A DNA stretch of 64,000 nucleotides from Paramacrobiotus metropolitanus. Its lineage: Eukaryota; Tardigrada; Eutardigrada; Parachela; Macrobiotidae. Below are positions 30,378 to 40,213 of this stretch, in pieces (positions within the stretch are counted from its first letter, which is position 1; the number at the start of each line of letters is the position of its first letter). Under the pieces are notes generated by a model. That model ran no database searches, was not told the origin of the DNA, and was given only the letters and a program-made list of their open reading frames with translations. The stretch lies in contig NW_026570477.1 in NCBI RefSeq assembly GCF_019649055.1, positions 26,070 through 90,069 on the forward strand, given 5' to 3'. The position numbers and the translations under genes are program-made.

Positions 30378-31872
30378 ATGAACGCTACTTGTTATAATAT
30401 CACGGCGAACGCTTCCGTGGCCGCTGTCCCGTCGAGTGCCGACTGGAATTTCTCGGCGATCTCCCGCTTGGTCTGGTTCATTCTGCTACTGGTTCTCAAT
30501 GATTCCATGCTACTATTTCTTGTCCTCCACAAAACACTGCGCACCGGATTCAACGTGTATCTCATTGGGCTTTTGTCTACGAATGTGTTCTACGGTGTTT
30601 TGCAATATCCATCAGAAATTCTGGAGGCGCTGTACATGCACTGGTGGATGTCCAGAGGCGCCTGTAGCTTGTCCCTGTACAATCTCTGGGTGTTGGATAG
30701 TGTGACCAAGCACATGCACGTTCTCATCACCGTCAATCGCCTGTGGGCGTTGACCTTTCCCTTGTCATACCGCAATCAGCACAACACTAAAGTGGCGTGT
30801 CTGCTGACCGTCGGCATGGTAGCGTATGTGCATATCATATGCTTTCCCATTTTTCTTATCGACGAACTGTACTATCGACAGGCACCGGAACAGTTTGGCT
30901 GCTATTTAAAGCAGCCGGTGTATGCAGTTACATCTAACATGGTAGCGTATAATTTGCCTGTGATAATAGTGCTATTTTCTTATCCCTACATTCTGTACAA
31001 ATTTCTTCGCCGGCGGCGGACGAGGACTGCAGCTAGAGTGCCTATAGCGCCGATGCCCGTTGACGGAGCCAGTGACCAAGCTAACTTGAACCAGGCACTT
31101 ACTGTACAAGCCTGCCCGGAAATATAGCAAGTACAGCTATAGCTGGTGCATACTGTGCTATGACGTGTGTAGTTAAATGATGGTCACTATGTACGTTACA
31201 ACAATGAAGAATTTAATATTTGATACCTCCAATATACTTTACAGTTTTTTATTGTTTTTATAATTAATATATTGTAATTTATTTAGTTCTCCTAATATTC
31301 ATTTTTAAACCCATATTTGGCATGTACTAGCCATGCCTAATTCAAATAACGAGTACGCAGTGAAGCGTGGCGCGCCGCAGTATGGAGTCTGGCGTAAGTG
31401 GTTTTGATGCGCGCTAAACATCCGGACATCCGGCTTGTACGTTGACTGTCAGCCTGAACGCAGCTTTGCCATTGTAGACTTCGCATATTATGCGAACGCA
31501 GCGTAGTTACAAAGGTGATGTACGATAGCTGTTATTATACAGATAGCAAGAGCAACAAGCGCTACCAGCCAAAAAAACGACGGCACCGTTCGCCCGTTCC
31601 TGATCCTATCACTGCTGACGTGCAGTATAGCGATATGCTGGGCGCCTGCTCAACTATACTGGACACTGGACGGTTTTATGGATGCCAGTTTCATGGATCA
31701 ATTTTATGGTTTAATCCAGCTGAAGAGATTTACCATGGTTGTGTATCCGCTGCAGGCTATTCTGGATCCCATTGTGTTTGCGCTGTCATTAAGCAATCTT
31801 CGCTCTGCCATTCGAAAGTTGTGGAATACAAGTGCCGCTTTAAGGGGACGTGCTCGTGTGATTCCTTTATGA
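30378..31872 (+). CDS. rhodopsin-like GPCR, family 1 copy c (two exons)
   Basis: Predicted seven-TM receptor of about 348-351 aa, on the opposite strand from 1a and 1b. Exon 1 runs from the ATG at 30,378 (MNATCYNITANAS, three sequons) through TM1-TM5. Exon 2 (31,543-31,872) holds TM6-TM7 with CWAPAQLYW and DPIVFALSL. The donor region carries a small insertion relative to 1a and 1b. CAG|GCACTT (after 31,094) is aligned with their donors but is a weak GC donor. ACT|GTACAA (after 31,103) is a GT donor also in phase 0. Either gives an intact protein; read through, exon 1 hits a stop at 31,126. TM3 ends TVNRLWAL, as in its paralogues. TM3 starts with VLDSVTKHMH, a more divergent face than 1a and 1b. 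Ligand unknown. Confidence 0.75.
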
Positions 31873-33480
31873 TGCTCAAATATTGCTGCAAAGCATTTGC
31901 GCAGACGGGTTTTTCTTGGCCTGCTGGTTTCTTGAGGATGCTGTACGATGACGGTTTCACAAGAAGCATATGGAGCGTTTCTCTATACTTGTTCGATCTT
32001 TAATTTATCAAAAACTGGTAATGAACCACCGGAAAATTAAAAACTGATATAAAAAGTACATAATATATCTCCTTCGCATTGGTACAAGCTTCATTGACAG
32101 CTGCTGTGTCGAGAAAACTTTAAGAAATTTACTAAAAAAACTCAGGAATACTAAGAAGCTAAAAAAAGAGACCTTGTTCAACTAACGTAAGTAAAAAATA
32201 AAAACCACAAGGAACGCCATGATACAAAGAAAACTCGAAAAACTAAGAGTAATAAGTAAACCAGCAAATTGAAATTCAGTAAGGTTGCCAGGTTTGAAGA
32301 TTTTTTTTACTGACGCAAAATTTTCCATGCACAACTGTATTGTTTAAGCGTGGGAGTGCAGAAAATGTTTCTGCCGAAAAGGGTCAACTATTCGCTTTTG
32401 GCGAATCATACTAACTTAATACGGGAAAGCGCGGCGAAATCGTTCGCGGTAAATTATCGCACGACCCGAACAGTCCCATGGGTCAAGACCGATCGTCCGG
32501 GACCCGCGACCCGTCTTGCGGCACTGTGACTGAATTGTCGCGGGTACGCCTGGTTGAAGTACAGTTTGTGTGGATAGTCATACTGTGATGTGGTCTGCAA
32601 CGGAAGGAAGTGGCCAAAAAGTATTAGCCAGATAAGTGTATTTTGATCTATCATACAACAGTCAATAAATGTAATCTCATGGTGTGTCTGTGAGTGCTTC
32701 TGAGTTGAAGGCGTGTTTTCTCATCCTTCATATATGTGGTTTGGAAATCACTGGTGAGTGCTTAAGGGAGAAGAACTCTTGTGAATGAATTAACGCAATC
32801 TTGCTTGGCCAGCTAGTGCTCTGAGATGTCTGGGTTTGGGACAGTGTTTTTTGGAATATCTTCCCAGCTCTGAAGTTGTTACAGTAATAACTCCTTTGAG
32901 CTTTACATAAAGGTCATCCATCGTCAGCAGAACAATTGGGTTAGCGTCATATCTGAGTTAGCTATTTAGCAAAGGTCATTCATGACCTTAAACCATCAGT
33001 AGCTTAACGCTATCTGGCAGAATCAAAAAATGCCTCAAAATAGCATGTCTTAAATCGAAATGACATAGCGTCCGTATGCGGTTATGCCCCGAGGCGTAAG
33101 GTCGTAACTGGAAATAAAGCTGGATAAGACAATAATGCCACGAGAGGAAGGTCTTTCACCCCTTCGAAATAACAGACAAATAGGGAGGTGGGCGAACGCT
33201 CCCACCTCCAGGGTCTCCCATATAAAACGAAGAGTTTATTACCTGAAAGAGAAAAACAGAAATACCAGAAAAAGAAATAAACTGAGCATTTCCATAGAAT
33301 GCAGGAAATCCACACCTGCAGCCATATACGTATTAAGCAGACGGCGTGACACACTGACGGTAACAACAAAATCGAATTGCATGATGCGTTTGCAACACTG
33401 ATAGCATCGGACTACCGGGATGGACGCAAGCCAAGAAGCGCGTCTGTTACTAAGATTTTCCCGGAACGTCAGCCGGCTGA
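31873..33480. repeat. GPCR 1c 3' flank with inverted family-1 repeats
   Basis: Reverse-complement counterparts of the 1a and 1b 3' flanks occur here: CAGCTGCTGTGTCGAG-like text near 32,100, AAATCGTTCGCGGTAAATTA at 32,438, GACCGATCGTCCGGGACC at 32,490, and AGCATCGGACTACCGGGATG at 33,403. Order and orientation fit an inverted copy of the whole module. The rest is AT-rich. A hairpin GGAGGTGGG/CCCACCTCC sits at about 33,184-33,210. Overlapping open frames near 33,100-33,550 have no recognised features. Confidence 0.6.
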
Positions 33481-33849
33481 CGTTAAACAGGATGAATAAC
33501 AAGAAAGCTGTGCCGGAATTAAGCGGTGATCTGGGATCGCCGAATCCTGCCACGATAATTCAGTGATGTTCCGCCTAACGCACCTTTACACTGTCAAGAA
33601 ACCACAGAATTGTCTGAATTTCATTCCAGCAAATATGTACTACCTTTATAAAAAGAGAAGGGTGTGAGCACTTTATATTCTCTGGAACGAAATTATTTTA
33701 TTCCCCGCTACTTGCAGGAAACGGTAAGTGCTTGCTAACATTCAACGGCAATGCGAAAAACGCACGGGGACCATGAAAAAACCGTTATCTAGCGCTTAAA
33801 ATGCGAAAGTTAGCAGTATAGTACCAAACGTGTGCCACTGTACATCCGA

Positions 33850-34230
33850 ATCGGCCGTTTTGAACTGGAAGCCAAATTAAAGGCTCCATGCAGGTTCAAC
33901 TTCGAAACTGGCAAAGTGGACTCGTACGGTGGTTGTACGGTTCAAAACAGGTGTTTTCCAAGGCGATACAATGAGTTGCGCTTTGTTGTTGGTTGTTTTT
34001 AACGCAGTTTTGGAAGTACTGAATGAAAATAAAAAAATTATAATATTGCTTTTGCTTCGCAGACGAATGAGAAAATCCCGGATTTAGCTTTTCCAGACGA
34101 CCTTTCGTTAATTACTAATAATACAACTGATATGAGCCGACTGCTGCGTGAAATGAAGAGCCGTATGACTTCGATGAGTTTAAGCTGCAGCCTGCTAAAT
34201 GTCGGTGTTTTTTGCTTTCCAAAAGCGTTT
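33850..34230 (+). pseudogene. LINE reverse transcriptase core relic
   Basis: Plus-strand frames give RFKTGVFQGDTMSCALLL, matching the conserved G-x-x-Q-G-x-x-x-S-P block of LINE RTs. About 40 codons later comes DLAFPDDLSLITNNTTDMS, which is the catalytic F-A-D-D box with Ala replaced by Pro. Stops and frame changes lie between them. This is a dead fragment with no tail or ORF1 identified. Confidence 0.65.
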
Positions 34231-34604
34231 TCGCAGCAACTGACTTTTCAAAATTCCTTGGGTCGCCGACGCCGACAGGATTTCTTTCAGTTCCTGACGT
34301 GATGCCGTGGCATCTAGCCGTATAACTATGCGGCTTATCCTGACTGTGAATGGTTGCAAACTGCTTCCATCCAGTATCCAGTTGCGGTTACGATGGATTC
34401 AAGACGGGTAAAACTACAGCCACTGTCAGGTTGGTTGTATGCTCTGACCAGGAGCGCCGTTTGTTATTGGTAGTGCTACATGTATTCCATAAATCCCTAA
34501 TATATATGAGAAAACCTGGGGTGTCCTTAATTAATAGCTTTTATTCATAAAAAGGGATAAAGGGGAGAAAATAGATAAAATTGTTAAAAATGGACAAATC
34601 AAGA
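34231..34604. other. intergenic / 3' side of GPCR 2e
   Basis: No feature recognised. Contains the 3' UTR of the minus-strand receptor. Confidence 0.35.
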
Positions 34605-35579
34605 TCAGAACCCTGATATCCCTGTAGAACGACAAACAAGGTTGACAAAACATTTACGGAATGTCGGGTAGAATGCCATATAAAAGAAAAACGGCAAGAA
34701 GTCCTTGACAAAATTGCAGAGAAAATACGGCACTGTGTACTCGGCGCCGCCTCCACGGCGCAGTCCGAAATAATACAGCGCTCTGGCGGCCGCCTGACAG
34801 AACACACTGGCCACCACAATCGTGGTTCCCGCTAAAACATTCTTGACAATGTTCTGCAGCGTCTCTTTCTTGTCGTCTTGTGAAAGGTCACCCGGACGAA
34901 TCTTTCGATGTCGATAAATCTGCCATTTCATCCGCAATGCTACATAAGTCAGTCGGACCTGCGGCAGGCCCATCACCAGCAGCGCCCCGAAGAACTCAAT
35001 GTTGTAGAAAATGATCCAGTGGGGATCCATCCAGGCCATGAAGGCACCCCGATTGCACGGCACAATAAGGATCTGATTGCCCAGGATACTGAAGACGATG
35101 GTGTAGAAGAGAAAGATGCTGCCGCAGAGGATCACGTGACTGCTGATAATCACTGGTTTGGTGACGCGGCGTCGGTAGAACAACGGATACTCCACCGATA
35201 ACCAACGGTCGATACTGATGATCATCAGGGTCCCGTTGACCCAGGGACTGAGCATGACCCCACCCCCAAGGGACACCTGTCCCGGCCAGGAGTAGGGCAC
35301 TGTGGGATCGATCAGGCGATAGATTGGCCCGATTGTCCCGGTGAAACCACGCAAAAGTTCCCCGCCGGACAAGAAAATATGATGGATGAGGAAGAGCGGT
35401 TTATTGCGCCACATGGCGAAAACGTGCAGGTTGATCAGAGCGGCCAGGACAATGAGGATCGTGGGGATCACCTGGGTGAAGAGCTGAGCCCGGAATTCCC
35501 AGGATGTGCTCCAGGCCCAACATTTTTCTCGCACCAATAGGGAGATATTCCGTAAATTTGTAGCATTGAAGGGATACAT
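34605..35579 (-). CDS. rhodopsin-like GPCR, family 2 copy e (single exon)
   Basis: Predicted 324-aa intronless receptor, the close paralogue of 2d (near 80% identical by eye). N-terminal sequons NATNLRNIS. TM2 is LIHHIFLSGGELLRGF. TM3 ends SIDRWLSVEYP. TM4 is IISSHVILCGSIFLFYTIVF. ICL3 is YRHRKIRPGDLSQDDKKETL, two residues shorter than in 2d. TM6 is VASVFCQAAARALYYFG and TM7 ends YMAFYPTFRK. The two copies differ mostly in ECL1 (PTVPYSWPGQVSLGGG), the end of TM1 and the extreme C-terminus. The first ATG (MYPFNATN) is the start; the upstream in-frame codon is only TTG. Ligand unknown. Confidence 0.85.
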   Translation of the reverse strand: MYPFNATNLRNISLLVREKCWAWSTSWEFRAQLFTQVIPTILIVLAALINLHVFAMWRNKPLFLIHHIFLSGGELLRGFTGTIGPIYRLIDPTVPYSWPGQVSLGGGVMLSPWVNGTLMIISIDRWLSVEYPLFYRRRVTKPVIISSHVILCGSIFLFYTIVFSILGNQILIVPCNRGAFMAWMDPHWIIFYNIEFFGALLVMGLPQVRLTYVALRMKWQIYRHRKIRPGDLSQDDKKETLQNIVKNVLAGTTIVVASVFCQAAARALYYFGLRRGGGAEYTVPYFLCNFVKDFLPFFFYMAFYPTFRKCFVNLVCRSTGISGF

Positions 35580-36010
35580 TGATATCGTGAGTGATATAGA
35601 AAACAAGTAATTTCGTTTCAGTGCCTACGTAGAAAAAGCTCCTTTAGATTTTATGCCAGAAATCTTGCGAGGTGTAATGTAATACTAAAATTAATTGAGG
35701 AAGTATCGCCTTAGCGGTGATGTTATTTTCCTCCCCTGTTGTTGCCTGAATAGAGACAAAAATAAAACAGGTACCTTCTAATAATGCAATCCAAATCGGA
35801 TACTCTGCCTCACGGGCAATCCCGGTAATGATGGAGCGCTAAGGAGCGGCCCAACAAATTCCCAGGAGACGGCAGTGTAATTAGTGGTGGAGGACCGATT
35901 GCCAACTAACACATAGTCACGCAACCGGCACAGATTTAGACTGCACACCAGGTTCTTGCTATGATCGTGCTTTGTTCTTTATGCATGTACCGTAGATTAC
36001 CATCGCATCC
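35580..36010. repeat. GPCR 2e 5' flank, shared with 2d
   Basis: GTGTAATTAGTGGTGGAGGA, TAGTCACGCAACCGGCACAG, TTTAGACTGCACACCAGGTT and ATGCATGTACCGTAGATTA correspond to phrases upstream of 2d. Probable promoter and 5' UTR. Confidence 0.55.
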
Positions 36011-36619
36011 TTTTAGCTGAAATAACTCCAGGAGTGCCTACGGTTTCGGGAAATCACTTAGAAATTAAGCTGGTCCGCGTTACTGATTGCCATAGTTATA
36101 CCTAGACACCGGTTGATCGGAAGCTTTCATCGGACTCGGACGCCGGGATGATTTTCATCGACGAAACACGAGACACAGTTATAATCATTACCCAATGGCA
36201 GGATGTTTGGATACTGCGTCCGATACGGCGAACTGGTTAACTTCAGACTGAGAGATAAATTATTATTTTCTCTCAGCATGCATAGCCTTTTCCGCTTTCG
36301 CGAAACGGAAGCAAATGTTCTGCGCCCAGTTTGTGGCATACCTGCATTAGGTAAGTGAGTGAAATTTTAGAGAAATACTCAGTTTCCGGCACATAGTATT
36401 AAGTGATGCTTAAACGCAACCAAGTAAAAAATTATTTTGTGTTCACACTTCACAGTAAATTTCAAAATGGATAAAGAACATACCGGCACGCTTAAATGCC
36501 GAATCAGTGAGACATACAGTACGTACCGCCCAGTTGCAAATTGTGTACAATTAGTACAGAACAATTTGTACAATGAGTACAATTAGTACCGTTGCAAATT
36601 GTGTACAATTAGTACGTTA
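36011..36619. other. intergenic, nothing recognised
   Basis: Contains several GTACAATTAGTAC-like short repeats between 36,540 and 36,620 and no gene. Confidence 0.4.
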
Positions 36620-36765
36620 GTACTGTATTTTCACAAGTTTAAGGAACATGGTGGGGGCGTGGCCAGCGTAGCCGGACCGTCGGTCGGCTTTGATCTCAAA
36701 GGGGCCGACAACTCGTGTGCGGCCCGGCCCCTGGAGCGTTCCTTAAACTTGTGAAAATACAGTAC
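36620..36765. mobile_element. 146-bp MITE with 28-bp perfect TIRs
   Basis: GTACTGTATTTTCACAAGTT followed by TAAGGAAC is mirrored exactly at the right end (GTTCCTTAAACTTGTGAAAA, then TACAGTAC). The centre is GC-rich and non-coding. The TACTGTA terminus with TA resembles the MITEs at 238 and 29,761. Confidence 0.85.
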
Positions 36766-37496
36766 AAATCCCTGCATAACTGAATTCTTTAAGGTCCGCT
36801 CTTTCGGGAACTCTCGTACACTTAATTTACAGATTTTGTCTTGTGCTGTTCATTTTTTCTAGTGCTACAGAAATGTTAATTACATAAGAACATTCTAGAA
36901 ACATTTGGCGAATATATCGGGAGTTCCGGCACCAGACAAGATCCAGTCTGTAATACAACTGGGAGGACATGCAAACAGAAATATACAACCAAGGAAAAGT
37001 TGTCAGTGATTCTGGAAAAGGTGTTTATGATGTTTATGATCTAATTTCTTATGGTGGCGCGATGGCACGCTCACGATAACAGAAGAGTGAAATACAAATG
37101 TGGAATTCATTATTGAAGAGTGCACGGAGCTAAATAAGGCGTATTCACGAACATTTACACACATACATTAAAAATTACTTGAACGTCTATGTGATTAATG
37201 ACCGTTACAGTATCTTCCAGATTAGCGACTTGTCTGTAGCTCAGATATGATGCTAGGGGCGGTGATGTAGTGCAGCGGCATTCAAAAATAAAACATCTGC
37301 TGTGCAGAATATATGAATACATCCATAGAAGTTTGCACACTGCACACATTATACTTTATTATTATTATTACGGCTAAAGAGCAGACAATCCCAAGGGGAC
37401 TTCAAGTGTGGTCGAACGTACTTCAAGTTTGCACGATTTGATTTCCGGTGCGTGAGCGATGGAAGCCTTCTCGTGGCTTCCATTTCTTTTGATTTT
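36766..37496. other. intergenic, nothing recognised
   Basis: AT-rich with a short ATT microsatellite near 37,355. No gene. Confidence 0.4.
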
Positions 37497-38032
37497 TTTT
37501 ACAGATTACGCGTGATTGTCTTGGTGAAACAAGCTGCTTTCTGCACGTTGACCCAAACGGCCTGCATCATAGGGTTTGCCTCGCTTAATTCGTATCGTAT
37601 CACGAGGAGTACAAGCGAAGAGCGCAACTGGATTTCCCCGCCAAAGATAGCCAATAACCGCCAGCCGCTTTCCCCGATGCACATAGGTACTTTTGTGAAA
37701 TGGCGGAAGCCTGCTGTTCCGGTAATATGTGGTGCTGACGTCATCGTCGCCAATGGCTTTGTGTTGGCCGTATTTTCTTCACGATCCGCAGCCGTCCCGC
37801 ATGATACCGGTTCCCTCCGGGTCAAGGATGTCGAGACGGACGAGAAAGATCCCGTCCGACTGCGCAGTATGGAACGCCGTGGGGATAGACGGAAACGGTT
37901 AATTGCACGCATTTCGTCAGGTAAATTGGTACTGGCGTTTAAGCAGTACGCCATGCAGAATTCGCGGCGCACTTGTGGTTTTATGGTGACGTCCGGTTTA
38001 TAGTACCAGAGTGATGTAAACCTACGATACAT
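37497..38032. other. GC-richer stretch open on both strands
   Basis: A plus-strand frame (37,452-38,003, 183 codons) and a minus-strand frame (38,032-37,499, 177 codons) overlap almost completely. A T-rich tract ending TTTTTTTTACAG at 37,503 would be a good splice acceptor for a plus-strand exon. Neither protein shows a recognisable domain. Composition differs from the AT-rich surroundings, so some coding past or a mobile element is likely, but I cannot say which strand. Confidence 0.3.
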
Positions 38033-38079
38033 ATTGGTAAATTTAAATGTATTTTTGGTATTTAGTCTGTTTACGAAAC

Positions 38080-39600
38080 ATTCAAGAATAAGTCTGGTCC
38101 GATACGAACTCTATAAAAAAGTGCGTAGACAAACCGCTACAAGCAAGGTCGTTTGCATAAATGCATAAATAAGTGCCGCTGTGCTTAAATGTACAAATGC
38201 GCAAACGTAAATGTGCGGATGCACAAGCGTAGATTAATAAATGTATGAACGCTTTAACGCAGAAATGTATGAGCGCATGAACTGAATAAATGCGTGTAAA
38301 TATGCAAAAACCGTAAAGGCATGAATGCATAAATGTACAATTCAAAATGCGTACAGGCACACATGCGAAAAGCGCAAACGAATGAATAAATGCCTATGTA
38401 CATGGAAAGATGCAATATACTTCCAGTTGTCCATAAGTAAGCAGGTGTATAAATCATTAAATTCACAATGCGTAAATAAAAAATATACGAGAAACACAAA
38501 TTCATTAGCGCTTAAATGAGACCAGATGTTTGTAGTACATAACAATTTGCAATTACTTACTGAACGTCGCCGCTAATACATAAAGTTTAAAACTTATTAA
38601 AGCGGCAAATTATTCAATAATCATTTTGCCGCGAACTAGTTTCTTACAAATACGATAAATTCTAAATAACAGAAATATGACTCATTGCACGACTGCAGCA
38701 CCAAATTCTGCACTTACCACTCCGACGAATCGTTTGTTTCCCGCAACCCGTCCATACTGGCTCCGCATGTACAGTACCTACAACTTCGACCACGATAGTA
38801 ATGGGAACTCCAGATAAATTTTCGCTGAAACGACTTCCTTGACGATGCTCAGGAAAAGCGTAATCCAACAGAAATTCTTTCCGCAGAACCGTTAAAACGT
38901 TTTCTATAGAAGTATTTCACTCCCTAGAATTATACAAGTCGTAATAAATCTGAATGCCTTGTTACCCTGTACTGACTGGTTCGCCGTATTTTTTCTGCTA
39001 TGAACGTAAACCACCGAAAAGAAAGAGAGGTCACTAAGTCTTATGAGACTGGCATGTCCTCTCACTAGGGTAGATCTCTTACTGGATTTTCGAACTATGG
39101 TACTAGTAAAAGTCCGTGCACATGCAGAATAAACCGGTATTGTGTACCGCCGTCTGCATGTTGCATAGAAATATAGTATACGACTACATAAATCAATAGA
39201 TCAGCCACGCTCTACCGCATGAATTGGGGAAGCAGGTATTTATGCAAGTACGCAGTTTCTGGCTTTCTGTACTTGAGAATTATGAGCACAAGGTCTTTTA
39301 TGCAAATGCAGTAAACTAGGTGAAGCTTTCTCTCTCTATTTATGCCGCGTGTTTATGCAACTACGCACTTGTGCAATTACGAGTATTTATGGAAGACATA
39401 ATACACATTTATCTGCGGACTGCATGTACACATGTATTTATGAATTTATGCAGCCATCGTATGAGTCTGCTTATGCCCAATTAATTGAACAGTACTTCTT
39501 TATGGTAATCACAAAATTATTCGTGTCTATAAATTAAACATTTATTTATGCAGTTCGTGATGGCCTTACAAGGGCGTAAAAACAACCAGGCTTTCCGAAC
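38080..39600. mobile_element. degenerate foldback of ATGCATAAAT units
   Basis: From about 38,140 to 38,520 the plus strand is made of degenerate AAATGCATAAATG-like units. From about 39,230 to 39,560 the complementary ATTTATGCA units dominate. Between them lies about 700 bp of unlike sequence. The outer edges show weak inverted similarity (GAATAAGTCTGG... against GACTTATAC...). This is the same architecture as the 21.3-kb foldback but older or looser. No coding sequence. Confidence 0.5.
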
Positions 39601-40213
39601 AAAGACTTATACAGTAAATCATAGAAAACTGATATTAATATGAAGTCGTTAACTTGTAAATCGGCTTTACCATTGAAATTCTGATCAGTTGATATCGAAT
39701 GCAACAAAAAATATTTTACGTATGTTAAAATAACCGTATCCTAGGAGCGGCGATACAAATCGGCGCCAAAATTGTAATTTACTGCGGTGGCCGAACAAAC
39801 GTTTACCCGGATAAAAAGAATTTTTTTCGGAATTGTCGGCAGAAAAGCGTCTAATAAATTTATTTACAATATGATTACAGAATCTGATAGCCAAATCGTT
39901 ATCACTGTACTATGTTGAGCAACTCATGTGTGGACCTGTTCGGGAAGTATGCGGAAGAAGCGAGCCTCAGCTGGTCTTATCTTCTGTTTGCCAATATTAA
40001 AAGCCATCATAAAAGCGTAATTTTACCCGGAGCCGACTGTTCCGGTAGATTTTATGGACTTCATGGTAAGTCTTACCGACCAATGCAGAACCCAACAGCG
40101 CAACACAAATCGTCTTTTTGATAGAATACATGTATTGTTGTAACGCGGAAACCAAAGAAGAGATCTCATAATTTAGCGTCACCAATTAGCGCTTATTACG
40201 TTGCGACTAAATC
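39601..40213. other. upstream region of the choline transporter gene
   Basis: No TATA box or other promoter element I can defend. Presumably holds the 5' UTR and promoter. Confidence 0.4.

Noticed and set aside
30366-31127. GPCR 1c dismissed as a pseudogene because of the early stop
   Set aside because: An in-phase donor before the stop joins to an intact exon 2, so the gene can still be functional.
38082-38545. Cys/His/Tyr-rich minus-strand ORFs in the 38-kb repeat
   Set aside because: They are translations of the ATGCATAAAT-type repeat and appear in several frames at once.
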